From Erodium maritimum (lineage: Eukaryota; Streptophyta; Magnoliopsida; Geraniales; Geraniaceae): a stretch of 64,000 nucleotides of DNA. The notes below the pieces were generated by a model. The model was given only the letters and a program-made list of their open reading frames with translations, was not told where the DNA came from and ran no database searches. The stretch covers positions 56,968,012 through 57,032,011 of the forward strand of contig OY997590.1 of the NCBI GenBank assembly GCA_963921825.1. Reading direction: 5' to 3'. Below, piece after piece: positions 35,967 through 47,562 of this stretch (within the stretch, counting starts at the first letter, position 1; the number at the start of each line of letters is the position of its first letter). A program made the position numbers and the translations under genes.

Positions 35967-36342
35967 GAGGTGTTTGGTGGAGGAGAAAAGTTGTGAGGGG
36001 TTTTTTGGAGGAATATAGGAGTTGAAGTGTGAAGTGGTGAGAGGATAAAAGGAGGAGGTGGTGGTGGTATTTATAATTACCAAACCGCCGACTCTCCCAA
36101 GGACAATTTAGACATTTTGCACATGTAGTACAATTATGTCACACAAACCAAGGAATGTGGAATGAAGACCAAATGCAAATGAAATTTTTTCCAAATGTAA
36201 TTCAAAGTATAATTCAACGCACAATTAAGTAACAAATAAGCAACGACAACCAAACCGATAAAATACGACAAAAAAAATCAATTCACAAATAAAAATTGGC
36301 CGATAATTAATTAAAAATGATTCATTATACGAAATTAAAGGA

Positions 36343-36835
36343 CTACATTTCATTAATGGAAAAATAAATACGGACATTGGGGAACGGAATAGATAAACCA
36401 CAAGGAGGAACGTTGGAGCGTCAATGCTGCGTCATATGGCGCAAAATAGCAAGGGTCGCAAAGTGGGCCTCAAACTCAGGGGGGGTCATACTTGACTTGT
36501 CCTTGGCTTCCTCTTACACCCGCCGATCGTAGTACTTATCCTTGGTGGCCATGAGTTTCAGCTTCAATTCGATTGATTTGCTAATGGCTTCATGGGCCTC
36601 CTCAACACCCGCTACAAGCTTTTTTTCTCCGATTGTTTCCCTTTTCCTTTGAGTCTTGCAGCTTTAGAAGCCTTCTGACCCATATGTTGGTTGTACCCCG
36701 AACTTTAAGCTCATCCCCGTGGTCTTCTCATTTTGTCGCTCCAGAGTTTTGGCTCGGGGGGGATTTCTCTTGGGTCGCCGGTACAAAAATATCGTTGCTC
36801 AACTTGATATACATGTCACTCCAATTGAGATCCAT
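36343..36835 (-). pseudogene. PIF/Harbinger accessory protein, C-terminal piece, degenerate
   Basis: Minus strand from ATG 36,835 (MDLNWSDMYIKLSNDIFVPA). It has a lysine-rich stretch and a helical C-terminal segment (KLKLMATKDKYYDRR, FEAHFATLAILRHM). Lysine-rich KAARLKGKGK followed by a charged coiled-coil tail is typical of the 'no apical meristem-associated' C-terminal domain in these plant transposon proteins. Frames are interrupted. A TATA-like CCATATAAAC lies about 85 bp upstream, so it may be a separate copy rather than the tail of the piece at 35,590-35,966. Confidence 0.4.
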
Positions 36836-37145
36836 TACGAATAAAAAAAATTGTAGAGAAAGAATGGAGTATTATTTTGAGGTAATTTTGTTGGTGTGTG
36901 AAAATGAAAGGGGTTTGTTGTTTATATGGGGGAGAAGGGAAAATGGGGTTTGCCAATGCTGTCACGTGTCGCCAGCAGGGACAGCTCCAACGATCGGCAT
37001 TGTCTTCGAGGTCCAACGGCTCTTAACGCCAATGGTGATAGCCAACGACTAGCTCAAAGTCAGTCCTTACTGCCAACATTGACTCGCCAGCTCCCCGCCA
37101 CCAACTCCTTACCGCCAACGTCACCACCAAGGTTGGAGATGCTTT

Positions 37146-37625
37146 AAGAGCGACAATAAAAACAAAATCGGGTAACTCGGGGATCCTTTGAGAGCGTGGT
37201 TTTGCTTTTGTTTTAAGGTAAAAATTGGGGTATTAAAGTCTTATATGACAGGGACAGTCGAAATTAGGTTATAGGGTTTTTTCCTTTATCAGAAAAAAGT
37301 TAATACAATAAAAATAATAGAGTTCCTGAAATAAACCATCCATCAAATCAACAATAAATTTGAATTATAAGTATAAGAGCAACTACATCGAGCAATCTAA
37401 ATCGCGTACTACGATTTGCAATTTGCAAAATTATGGTTCGCGAATCGCACGATGTAGGTCGCATGATTCTTGAACCGCAAACCACGATTTTACGAACTGC
37501 AAGTCGTGGCTCGCATCCTGAACCGCAATTGTGGTTCGCGGGTTCGTGAATCGTGAGTCGCCGCCGCTCAATCAGAGCGTGTCATGTGGCACGGCAAGTG
37601 TAAAAAAAATCGGACCATTGGCAAC
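37146..37625. other. Spacer and possible left part of a second Harbinger-like element
   Basis: Contains repeated GCGAATCGCA/ACGATTTGCAA words at 37,400-37,560 and GTATAAGAGCAACTACATCGAGC at about 37,371, which resembles a PIF/Harbinger-type terminus. The sequence next to the solo LTR (TCGGACCATTGGCAAC) continues on its far side (GCAACGATCTAAATTTTACAACGG), so it was one piece before the LTR inserted. No gene. Confidence 0.35.
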
Positions 37626-39601
37626 TGTCATGCCCCAAATCCGGTATAACCGAACCCGGAACGTGAACGGAAGAACAAGGACAAAAATAACTAAACAATT
37701 AAGACAACACTTAGAATCCATAACTCAAGCAGTAGATACAACTAATAAATGTACAATCTGAGTTTTAAGCTCAAGTTCGAACAAAACAAAACTATAACAA
37801 AAGTGTGTACGTCATTACACAAAAACCCAGAAACCCGGACTCTCGCTCCCCAGCTCTTCAAGCTTCGAGACGTCCTCCTAATCAGACTCACGATCAAAAC
37901 CTGTAGGAAAGGCAGTATGGGGTGAGCATTTCGCTCACCGCCACGGATACCCGACTGACCACGATATACGAGTAAAAATACAGGAATACGCCAACATAAA
38001 TTTAGGGAAAACAGTTATAGCTCACACATGATACCGAACTGCCGCACGGGCTAACTGTCAAACACACCAACACCTCTACCACCCTTTCACGCAAGGAAAC
38101 CAAACAACAAAGGTTACATCCTCAACAAATCAAATTGCAAACGCACACAATATCACGAACTATCAACACACACAACGCACAGTTTCCGATAGCAAACCGG
38201 CTGGGCCTGCCCTGCCCCGCAATACTTTTTCCGATCGCCAATCGGAAAGGCGAGCCGACCTCTTCACAGAACAAATCGCAACACTTTACCGATTGCTAGT
38301 CGGAAGGTGGGCCCACCTCATCGCGGAACCACGACACCCTTCGTCGATGGCGAATCGATAGGCGGGCCATACCTTAACCAACCATCACCACATTGATCAC
38401 CAACACTCAACCAATTATCACAACACATTGTCAATTCTCGCATTTAACATATCAATGCACTACCACCTATAAAGTCACACGAGTCATTCAATACACACGT
38501 GAGTTCAACACTCCAAGCGCACAACTAGTCAAACATACAACACAACATACGCTAGCAAGCATAACACGGCAATTTACGGAGTATATACCACCTACGGGAA
38601 TAACCAGGTACCCACATACAAATCTACATACATGTCAAGTATAATCAACCTACGGGCACAACTAGGTACCCACATGCATTTTTACTAGTAACTTTCCCTA
38701 GTCAAAACCGATATGCAACTACTTTTCCCTGCCTTGTAATGCCATCAAAAATCCAAAACGTAAGCTCCAGAAGCGCTCGCGACAACCCGCCTAAAGTTTC
38801 CCCTTTTTAACACGCAATCCAACTTCGATTTTTATGAAATTAACGCCCAAATGCAATCCTGACAAGTACCGAACACTCCAAACTTTCCAATTACTCGACA
38901 TTGTCAAATTGGGCCCGGAATGGCCCATTTCGCCCGGCTTGGCGAATCTGCTCAGAATCGGGAAAACGTCCATCGGGGCTCCAAAAATTTCCATTTTCGT
39001 TTCCACAATTTCTAACTATATTCGCGCGTTCCAACGCAATTGGCGGAATCAATTTCCGATGCTCGAGCGTTCTAACTCCGCATTTAGAGCTTCGAACCAC
39101 AATTTCAGAATTCTCACGAATTACTTCCATAATTCATTCCGGGTGTGAATTATCGACTCGGGGGTCACCCAAGACCACCCGAACACGACAAACCGAATAC
39201 CCGGCCAAGTGGGCCCCACACGGCCACAATTGGGCCGTGAGTGGCCGGACCGGACTGCCACTGTCGTGGCCGGTCACGACCACCGTTGCCCTCCCTCCAG
39301 TCACGGCTGGGCACGCCACACGGTGGCCGGAGCTCCGGCGAACCTCGGGTCGCCGGAAAAACATCCCATTTTCCCCCAAAAACGTCCCTAACAAGCTCTA
39401 GACTCCTATCCACCCACATTTCATCCATTTCTACCAAAACCCACGAAATCAAACTTTCCAAATGGAGAAAAAGAAAGAGTGCCAATCGTAGAAAATGTTG
39501 AGAGGATCACGAATATGAAAAAATCAAGACGATCATTCGGTTGGATCGTTGGGAAATCGCCTCCCTTCTTCTCCGCCTAATCTTCTTCTTCTTCTTCCCT
39601 T

Positions 39602-39634
<33 letters not shown>

Positions 39635-40211
39635 GGTGTGGCTGACCACATACACCACCCTATCCCCTTTGTAGATCCAAATTTGAGTTAAAAGATCAAC
39701 ATGTCCTTCCCTCTTTTGTCCTTTAGCTTTTAAGTCAATGGTAATGAGGTCATCTCCCACTCACTTCCATAAATATGGTGACATGTGGCAAGGTGAGTCC
39801 CACTACTCACCAAAATATTTTTGTAGACATTTTTCAGTCATATTTGTCAAAATCGGACGTCTTGGCCCCGTTCGGTCCTTTTTTCGAGATCTTTACGAAA
39901 TCTCGCGTTTTACAAGGAAATGACCCAAGTAAGACCGCTACGATGACAGCTAATCTTTTTGGGTCCAACTCGGCCTCGAACAGACCAGACGTCGCTCGAT
40001 TGACTTTTTCGGCAAAAAGTCAACTTTTCTTGAATTGGTCACAAAGTTGTCCTGAGTCACCCAGAACTCATTTTGGTCGATATCGGGGTCAACTTAGGTC
40101 CGATATGACCCTCGGGGTCAAGTTTAGGTCTATTTAGGTGGATGCCCAAAATTTAAAATATTTCCCGTTTTCTGCCGACTTGACCGGCGTTGACCAAGAG
40201 CGGTCCTTACA
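37626..40211 (-). mobile_element. Solo LTR S2 (2,586 bp, Tekay-like)
   Basis: On the minus strand it starts TGTAAGGACCGCTCTTGG and ends TTTGGGGCATGACA. The 5-bp duplication GCAAC is perfect at 37,621-37,625 and 40,212-40,216. It shares body sequence with solo LTR S1 (for example ACCGAACCCGGAACG at the U5 end, and CTCAGCTCTTCAAGCTTCGAGA-type blocks), so S1 and S2 are one subfamily. It contains the TTGAC hairpin (40,000-40,024) and a (TC)n run (39,604-39,633). No internal region. It looks whole as an LTR. Confidence 0.9.
39604..39633. repeat. (TC)n microsatellite in solo LTR S2
   Basis: About 15 uninterrupted CT dinucleotides. Confidence 0.95.
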
Positions 40212-40235
40212 GCAACGATCTAAATTTTACAACGG

Positions 40236-40236
<1 letters not shown>

Positions 40237-40274
<38 letters not shown>

Positions 40275-40612
40275 CTATCCAGTAAAAACCACCCTTATTG
40301 TGCAAACTACGAACTCACCAGGTGCTGACACGTGGCGCGCATAGTGCTGATAGTTTGCGCAGCACGGTGCTAATAGTTTGGGACTATTAGCACTGTGCGC
40401 CCAAACTATTAGCACTCTGCGCGCCACGTGTCAGCGCCTAGTGAGTTCGTATTTTGCACAATAAGGTGCGGTGTTTTATATATATATTGTCCACGTGTCA
40501 GCATCTGGTGCGCTCTGCTGACATCACTTTGAGGGGATCCTATGGCTCTCATGGGTTCGTAGTTTGCACAATAAGGGGGGGTTTGTACCTGATACCAATC
40601 CTATATATATAT
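40237..40612. mobile_element. MITE/foldback element inside a TA microsatellite (copy 1)
   Basis: It starts in a (TA)n run (40,237-40,268), then GGGTAGCTATCCAGTAAAAACC. It ends GGTTTGTACCTGATACCAATCC followed by TATATATA, i.e. inverted TA-bordered ends. Inside, two arms of about 58 bp pair as a near-perfect hairpin: about 40,300-40,358 (GTGCAAACTACGAACTCACC...) with about 40,405-40,463 (...TGAGTTCGTATTTTGCAC). No coding sequence. Some Helitron or Micron-type elements look alike, so the superfamily is not fixed. Confidence 0.6.
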
Positions 40613-40868
40613 AAGGAATAACTATCAGGTACAAACCACACAACTTCGTTAGAACGTAGAACTATCAATCTGGGCCCTTGGATCGTGGAATTAAAGACTC
40701 CAATTTAATGCATATCTTTGTAATTATTGTCTATCTTGTAATTAATTTCGTAATCAGTCACCCCCAAATTTCTGTGGCCATCCGATCTTAGTAATCAATG
40801 AGCCAAATTGATTTTATGTTCAGACCTGAAAATAGGTTTGTACTTGATAGTCCATATATATATATATA
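40604..40868. mobile_element. MITE inside a TA microsatellite (copy 2)
   Basis: Directly adjoins copy 1 across a short TA run. It starts AGGAATAACTATCAGGTACAAACC and ends TAGGTTTGTACTTGATAGTCC before a second (TA)n run (40,852-40,868). The end words pair as inverted repeats (CTATCA-GTACAAACC). The interior is unrelated to copy 1. Non-coding. Confidence 0.6.
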
Positions 40869-42377
40869 ATTCAATACGAAAAAAAAACATTTTTCTCCAA
40901 CTATAAATACGCATTCACCCATTCATCCAACCCATACCATTTCTCTCCATATTCTCTCAACTTTCACTCTCAAATTATCCACTTCCTCTCTACAAAATCC
41001 AATAAAAAATATCCGACGATTCGACTCAACCACCGACCTCACCGGTGCAACAAGAGTACTCGCTGAATGACGTCAATCCGACTCCTGACGTCAACATACC
41101 TCTAGGAGGGGGCTTCAAACACATGTTGAACGAGCATGCCTTCAACCAATTTGTGTTACAACATTGGAACACCGGTACTTTGAACTTCTCGTTTTTTTAT
41201 TACAAATGTTGTTAAATGCATTTAGTTTCATTAATTAATTTTTTAATTATAAATGTCATTATATGAATTTAGTTCCATTAATTAATTTTTTTATTATGTA
41301 TGTTAATTAATCATTTGAACAGAGGTCCAATAAAACACCGTCCAATCCAACAACTGTTCAATTCTGGTCAGCGACTTTCAACCCCCCGTCGTACAACGCT
41401 GCCATCAACTATTACGGGTACCCCGATAATAGTGATTACCACCAACAACACGTCGGTGGCAGCAGCGGGACCCGGATGTCCTCCAAGTCGTCCTCTGTTG
41501 GCCCCTAAGGTGGACAACAGAAGAAGCTGTTCGTAGACAAGCGAACCAAATGAAACCTTGAGGTGGAAAAGCTCTTGATCAAAGCATGGTTCCGCACAAC
41601 CAAAGACCCCATCAAGAATAATTCTAAGCCGCCACCATGTTCTAGGGCACTGTGACCAAAAGATTCGTTAAAGATGAGAAATTCAAGACCGAAGAGTGGT
41701 TGTGGAAATCCGTCAAGAGCCATTGGAACCGAACTGCTCTTAGAGTACGGATGTAGATCACCCTCACAAGGAAGGAGAATGATGAAGACCATAGCGGCTG
41801 GGATGAAACAATATACAAGGAGTGGGTAGCCGAACTCTATCGACTTGGGTGCTGGAACAACGAACTGAAGAAATTCAACCTCTTTCGTTGGATCTAGTCA
41901 TTGGAAAACGATGAGAAATTCTGGGCAGAGGAAGGAAAGATCGAGGCTCAACGACGACGATTGAACGAGGCCGGTAGTTACAGCTCTCAGTGGTGAGTTC
42001 GAACTCAATGGGGGATCTAACAATCCGATCAAGGACCCAAGTGCCTCAATTGGCCTAAGTGCACCAATTGCCCAATTGCCACTCCACGTGAACAAGAGCG
42101 CCCAATTGGCAATAAGGCCGCGAAGAAAAAGGGGTAGGGTGTCATAGACCTAGTAGCTGTCATCGCCCAAATAGACAACGCAAGGTGTGAGAAGGCCAAG
42201 CTTGTGTGCGCTCTCGATGAGAAAATTGGGACATACTTAAATAAAATTGAAGAAATAGAGAGTGTGGATGTGGAGGAGTTGACCGACGAGCAACAGGTCA
42301 TGCATGCGAAAAGGTTGTGTGTATACAACGCACAAATTGACAGGCTTCAGAAGCAAATTGATGACATCCAAAATTAA
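40869..42377 (+). pseudogene. PIF/Harbinger Myb/SANT-like accessory gene, degenerate
   Basis: Leader with TATAAATA (40,902), then a degenerate reading frame to a stop at 42,377. Recognisable blocks in order: an N-terminal Gln/Tyr/Asn-rich part with GYPDNSDYHQQH (about 41,415-41,455), a SANT-like part with LIKAWFRTTKDPI (about 41,575), a central EWVAELYRLGCWNN segment, and a lysine-rich then coiled-coil C-terminus (EELTDEQQVMHAKRLCVYNAQIDRLQKQIDDIQN spread over 42,275-42,377). This arrangement is that of the DNA-binding accessory protein of plant PIF/Harbinger elements. Several in-frame stops and frame changes make it a pseudogene. The upstream motif CAACGGTTATATAT before the MITEs suggests its promoter was split by them. 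Confidence 0.5.
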
Positions 42378-43086
42378 AATTGTAATACTTTTAATTACGA
42401 ATAATGTATTATTTTGTTTTTACTGATTTTTTTTATTAATTACAAGTCCAAGTATAATATGTATTTTAGTTAATTAATAAATAAATTAATTAATTTTATC
42501 ATTATTTGCAATTTTATTTAGTATTTAGTGTTTCAAATCTAATTATAGTAAATTCAGTAAAAACATAATTAATTATCTAGTCAGCATCCACTCAACATTT
42601 CTACAAACCATGATCCTTATACATGATTCGCTTGATTTGGTCCTCTCTCAGTTTCAGGGGTTCGCATCACAATTCATCCTAGTCACCACATGAACCCCGA
42701 ATCCTGATCTCTTTTATGTGATCACCTTGATGTACATGCTCTAAAAGAGCGAAAAACGAAGAATTGACTTCACCATTCAAAAAGAAAAAACACCTCGATC
42801 TGAATGGAGAAAGATGTTGTAGGTGTAAGAAAATGTTATAGGTGTTGTTAAATTGGGGATTCCCCTCTTCGGCTAAACATCTCTAATACGTCAATAAGTT
42901 CACACCACTTCAAGAAATGGGCATATTCAATTTTTCATTATGAAAAGAAATATTCATTAATCACTTAACAAACCTTACAAACCGAACCCAAACTGAACCA
43001 TGTAAGTGTTGTATCCGTCGGTTGTTTTCAGAAACCCGAGGGACGATTAGCGAGATGAATAGTTCTTGAGACGGACGACGCAGTGC
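42378..43086. other. Unassigned AT-rich spacer
   Basis: AT-rich sequence after the Harbinger-like frame. It probably includes the 3' end of that element but I could not find its terminus. No gene. Confidence 0.5.
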
Positions 43087-44060
43087 CTAGATAAAAGATA
43101 CTACCAAGTCGGTCTTCCTTATCAGCTCTCTAGAGAGATCGGCCGATAAAGAGTCCCGATCGGACACGCCACCAGAGACAGCAACCACACTTACCGAATA
43201 TCTGATATTCCGATAGGGGGACCAACAAAAACCAAATAAATAGTAAATAAAATAAAACAACATAAACAACAACAACGAGCGAGAAACTACTTGCGGTTGG
43301 CCTCCGAAGTATGGGCTTGGGATCGAGACGAGGTGGACGACGTCGATAGGTGCAGATCCGATCCGCTAGGGGCTGGTGCACAGGACTGACCGGGTAAACA
43401 TGAAAAACAGGAGCATAGTTGAACGACATCGATTGAGTGTTCCGACGAAAACTAGGTGCTGATATGTTCGTCTGGACGAAAAAAGAGTGTGGCGAAGAGG
43501 CTCGACATGAGGAAGTCCAATCGTCGTCGTTGGGAGTTGAATCCGGAGGATAGGGGTTGGTATGCCTTGGTCATCGTCGTTGAAAAAGGGCGGAAAGGGA
43601 CTGGGAGGCGGCCAACAGATCTGGCCGCTGTGGGGGTCGGACGGTAGTGGGTCAAGTCGGAGCTAGATGGCTGACCTGGATTTAGTCTGAGGAGGGCAAA
43701 GAGTGGAAGAAACGGGTAAGAGGAGGTGGGTGGGTAGGTCGGCTGGTGGGGGTGGTGGAGAGAGAAACAGAGGAGACTGGAGGGAAGAGCGGTGGAGGGA
43801 GGCGAAGGGGGCGGCAGATCCGGCTAGGGAAGGAGCTCATGCAGCGGGAGGCGCAGGTTCTCGACTATGGGAGGCAAAGAGGGTGGTGGAGGCGTCAGAT
43901 CTTGTCAGAGGGAGATGTTAAACGTAGTGGAGGGTCAGCAGCCCATGAGAGAGCGAAGAGATTATGCATGCTAGTGTCGACATAATAGCATGAGGTATGT
44001 GGGAAAGGAGAGCCCCACCGGCAACCATCATGGCCGGAGCCACTGTGGCCGCCGGTGACA
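43087..44060 (-). repeat. GC-rich block, unclassified, retroposon-like
   Basis: A sharply bounded GC-rich block of about 1 kb in AT-rich surroundings. On the minus strand it is C/T-rich (CTCTTCCCTCCAGTCTCCTC, CCACCCCCACCAGCC) and becomes T-rich toward 43,200 (GTTGTTGTTTATGTTGTTTTATTTT). That gradient resembles the retroposons R2 and R5 read 5' to 3'. Several short open frames overlap on both strands, with no domain recognised. No clear target duplication seen. Confidence 0.35.
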
Positions 44061-44340
44061 ACGGTAAAAACAGACTATGTAGACTTTAGGTTTCTCTATG
44101 TAGAAAGACGATCAACTCCACCCTGGTGGGTACTCTTTTGGCCTTGTGGCGTATTGAATTTTGAAGTTAGATCACATAAAAACATTATCATTTGCAATTG
44201 CTCTTTGATCCAAAATATTCTTAGAATTGATCTTTCAAACTCGGCTATGCCAATTACAAGCTTTCCATAGTTTCTACTGAAGAGAGAATGGAAGCCAGAG
44301 TAGTTATCCTTTGGTGTAATGAGCTTAAACTTTTCTATGA

Positions 44341-47289
44341 TCAGAGAGGAGCCACGGATGAATCACGGATTATCTCGTATATGCCTATGATATTCTCAAC
44401 ACTCAAGAGGAAAATGATGCACCATTCCAAGAGATCGGATCTTCTGCTTTGAAGGACTTCTTGAAGGAAATGAATGTTGTGCTGCCAAAACAAACAAACA
44501 GTTGAAGGATTAGCAAGTGCCTAGGTTTGCATTTACAAGGAAACAAAGAAATATTCCGTACCATGACAAATTTCAGTTTGAAGTCAAGGTCTCCAAACCG
44601 CTGTGTGATCTCATATTCCTCCCGCAGATACTCGAATATTTGGGCATACTTTGCCTCTCTCCAAGCTATTTCTGATCTGAACACACAAATCAAAGTTTTG
44701 AATCATGAACAACACCACCTCGTGGGTACGCAAATGCCAAAGACGGTTAGACATTACCTCTCAAAAAGCCCGACTTTGAGGATCACATCAGCTAGATTTG
44801 AATTAGCCTTCCCAACAAGCTGAAAGAGTTTCTTCCTCTCCATTGTAAATGTTCCAGTTTTCTCCAGGTTTCGGTTTATATCTGCAAACTCTCTAAGTAT
44901 ACCATCAACCTAAACACAGAATATTAGTTTACAATCTCAGTTCATCAACACTGCCTTACAGTTACAGTGGCATAATGCAGATATACCACAAGATTCAACG
45001 CTTGCATTAAAATTATCTAAAGCAAAATGAATGAGATACTCATCATTACAATGAGAATTTAAATCAATAAATATGTTATTACCTGTGAAACAAAATAATC
45101 CAGCGCAATACTTTGGCCAAGCACACTTCCAATTATCCGGATACCATCAGCATCTAGAGTTTTCAGAACAATATGGTCAGGGCCTCCCCGCATACCCACA
45201 TCCAGTGACGGCTTCTCTTTTATGGCATAATCTAATACAAGGACAGGGTGAGTTCAACTGTAGATTCCACATAATTACTTAAGACTTGCCACTGACAGGA
45301 ATAGACAAAATATGGCCAAGAATGACATGTGTGATGGATACTACTAGAACAATTATATTCTGTTCACAAACAGAAAACAAATCAAATGATTTAAGTTCCA
45401 AAATTGGCAGAAAAATTACATTAGGTTTGGATCTGGATTTGGAGGCAAAGCAAGGTTGAAAGTGAATTAGGAAAGAAATAAGTCTTCATCCAATTACAAT
45501 TCTCAGAAGGTTTGAAATAAGTATGATTGTCATTTCAAATCCTCTCAACCTAAAAGGTTCAATTTGTTCCGATCCTAGAAAAACTGTGAAACCTACCATC
45601 AGCAAGATTTGACCAGTGAAGGGCTTAAATTCAAATCCCTTAAAACCAAATGCATCTAAGACAACCAAACCGAGAATATTATTAAGTTGGGCTGAGGAGT
45701 TCCACATACCATCTTTCCTCATCTCTGAAAGCAGCCCAGAAGAATGTTTTCTAACCATTTCCAAGTAAGTTTCAACTTCATCATCTTCAATGTTAAACAG
45801 AACCGCAGATCCATATTGGAAGACGACCATGTAACGGTAGCAGTACAGGTTTTCTCCAATTCCCAATCCCTAAAATACAATTATGGTGTCACTATTTGAT
45901 AAGAGAAGTAACATTAGAGCTTTGAAAATAAAGGCCAAAAATGTTCCTATTCTAGATCCCATAATAATGTCCTTAGTTAGTTACTGCCACTGCTATGGTC
46001 ATTGGCAAATGACCTTAGCATTGCTATCAATGAACTAGAATATCAAAGAGCTGCACTAATTCTCATGCATTATGCAATGTATATGAGGCCAGAACTGGAC
46101 CCAATTAAAATCTTACAAGCAAAAAAAGAAAACAAGAAGAGAAATTGCAGCATATATTAACTAAGATCAGGATAATCCCTGAAGCAACTTACAGAAAGTT
46201 CTGGAGGGAGGCTGCAAAACCTAAATGCAAGGTAATTTGATGAGCGGGATGTAGCAGGAACAATGTTGCGTAAATTCTCAGCTTGCATGCTCTTCAAATT
46301 GATACTGTCAAAACTATTTATCTGAGAAAGCCAAGTATAAAGAGCAACACAGAGCAAAAGAAGGAGATAACAGTTAGGGAGTGACCCCAAAACAGAAGGT
46401 ATGGAGGATATATGCATGACCAAAACAAGAGCTTCATTATGCAACAGGGAGGATTGAGAACAACAGATAGTTAATCCATCAGTTTTTAACAGATAGAGGA
46501 GATATGAAAAAGAAACATATTTTCATAAACAACTAACAAGCCTCAAGGACTTCCCTATCTCTCATTATTTGTTCCAGTAACTCCTCGACTTATATTTCAA
46601 TTCTCCACTGACCCTAAGCGAAACGCCTTGAATCCCTTATGCCCTACCAACATAAACCCATTTTAATGCTACTATGATTCCGAAAGCGAATATATACGCA
46701 AATAGCTCGAATAACCGAGCCAACCACCTCCAGCTGAGCACAAACATACCAATGCATAACATAAGGCTACACCCCAAAAAATAGAGCAAATTTTACCACC
46801 AAACACACACATACACTATACAAGTAAATATACCCAATAATATAAAACGAATTGAAACTCAACCCCAGTACTCATAATTCAAGCCAGGCCCGAAAAATAT
46901 ACAAACTTCATCATCAAATATATACAATTCAATAAAAACGGAGATACCCAGATGAACAAAACAAAATCGAAATCGAACCCAGTTCACGAAAGGTACCTTG
47001 TACAGAGAAAATAAGCTTTGACGGGTATGTTTCCAGCTTGGTCTTCCTCACTGGAATCTGAGAAGTAGTCGTGCTGGGCAAACTCTCGAGACCCTGAAAG
47101 ATTCTGACTTTCGTGGCCATAAGAAGCGAGCGGAGACGCCAGAGCAGAGAGTGCCCTAAAACTGAAGAATCGGGAGATGAGAATGGAAGGAGACGAGATA
47201 TTGGGAGGACGAAGAGGATAAGGATTGAGGAACCTAGAGGCTCTGGGTAAGTGGTGAACGAGAGCCGAAGCAGCTCCCCATCTACCCAT
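44341..47289 (-). CDS. RRG: RETARDED ROOT GROWTH-like DUF155 protein, mitochondrial (7 exons, 373 aa)
   Basis: Minus-strand exons: 47,289-46,997; 46,304-46,193; 45,869-45,710; 45,231-45,083; 44,909-44,758; 44,676-44,562; 44,481-44,341, all with GT...AG introns and consistent phases, giving 373 codons plus TGA. The N-terminus (MGRWGAASALVHHLPRASRF...) is rich in Arg and Ser without acidic residues, as in a mitochondrial presequence. The body is the DUF155/RMD1 domain: IPVKAYFLCTS, NYLAFRFCSLPPE, YRYMVVFQYGSAVLFNIEDDE, DHIVLKTLDADGIRIIGSVLGQS, and a C-terminal hydrophobic segment (WCIIFLLSVENIIGIYEII). The length fits Arabidopsis RRG. That protein is mitochondrial and supports root meristem cell division; the same role here is inferred. 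No break is seen. Confidence 0.9.
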
Positions 47290-47562
47290 TCACTGTGAAT
47301 ATCGATTCAAGTTCGGTTCTTTCTCTTCCAATCTCAATCTGCCGATTTTGTGATTGTGAGGGTAATCGTTCGTTGTTCCTAATTTCTGATATTACCTGCT
47401 TCATGCGCTTGTTTCGCAGTCGAAGCCACAAAATGAAATCGTATTGATTTATGAGAGGGCAAACTAAACTTAGGCAATTGGCACCCACGAGATGAAATCT
47501 TACTGATGTATTGGTGGGTACGCTAATGTTGATACATTTCTCATTTAATATTGATCTATAAT
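47290..47562 (-). promoter_or_regulatory. Proximal promoter and leader of the RRG-like gene
   Basis: Only about 273 bp separate the ATG from the target duplication of retroposon R5. On the minus strand a purine- and pyrimidine-mixed leader (AGATTGGAAGAGAAAGAACC) precedes the ATG. No TATA box is clear. Confidence 0.4.

Larger units (their letters stand above)
30666..37142. mobile_element. Probable PIF/Harbinger DNA transposon remnant, holding a retroposon that holds a solo LTR
   Basis: The left end reads TAA-GAGCATCTTTAACG (TAA at 30,663-30,665). The right end reads CCAAGGTTGGAGATGCTT-TAA (TAA at 37,143-37,145). The inverted GAGCATC(T/C)(T/C)(T/C)AAC termini and 3-bp TAA flanks fit PIF/Harbinger. 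Inside the right part two minus-strand pieces resemble the Myb/SANT-like accessory protein of this superfamily (35,590-36,835). The left part is short because a retroposon inserted there. The termini match imperfectly (about 10 of 14), so the pairing is an inference. No DDE transposase is visible. Confidence 0.5.

Noticed and set aside
40300-40463. Large hairpin as a microRNA precursor
   Set aside because: The hairpin is bounded by MITE-like TA-repeat ends and arms pair almost perfectly over the whole length, as in a MITE. Small RNAs are possible but a MIRNA gene is not supported.
44403-44693. Single 96-codon gene on the minus strand
   Set aside because: It is exon 6 of the RRG-like gene plus intron sequence read through on both sides.
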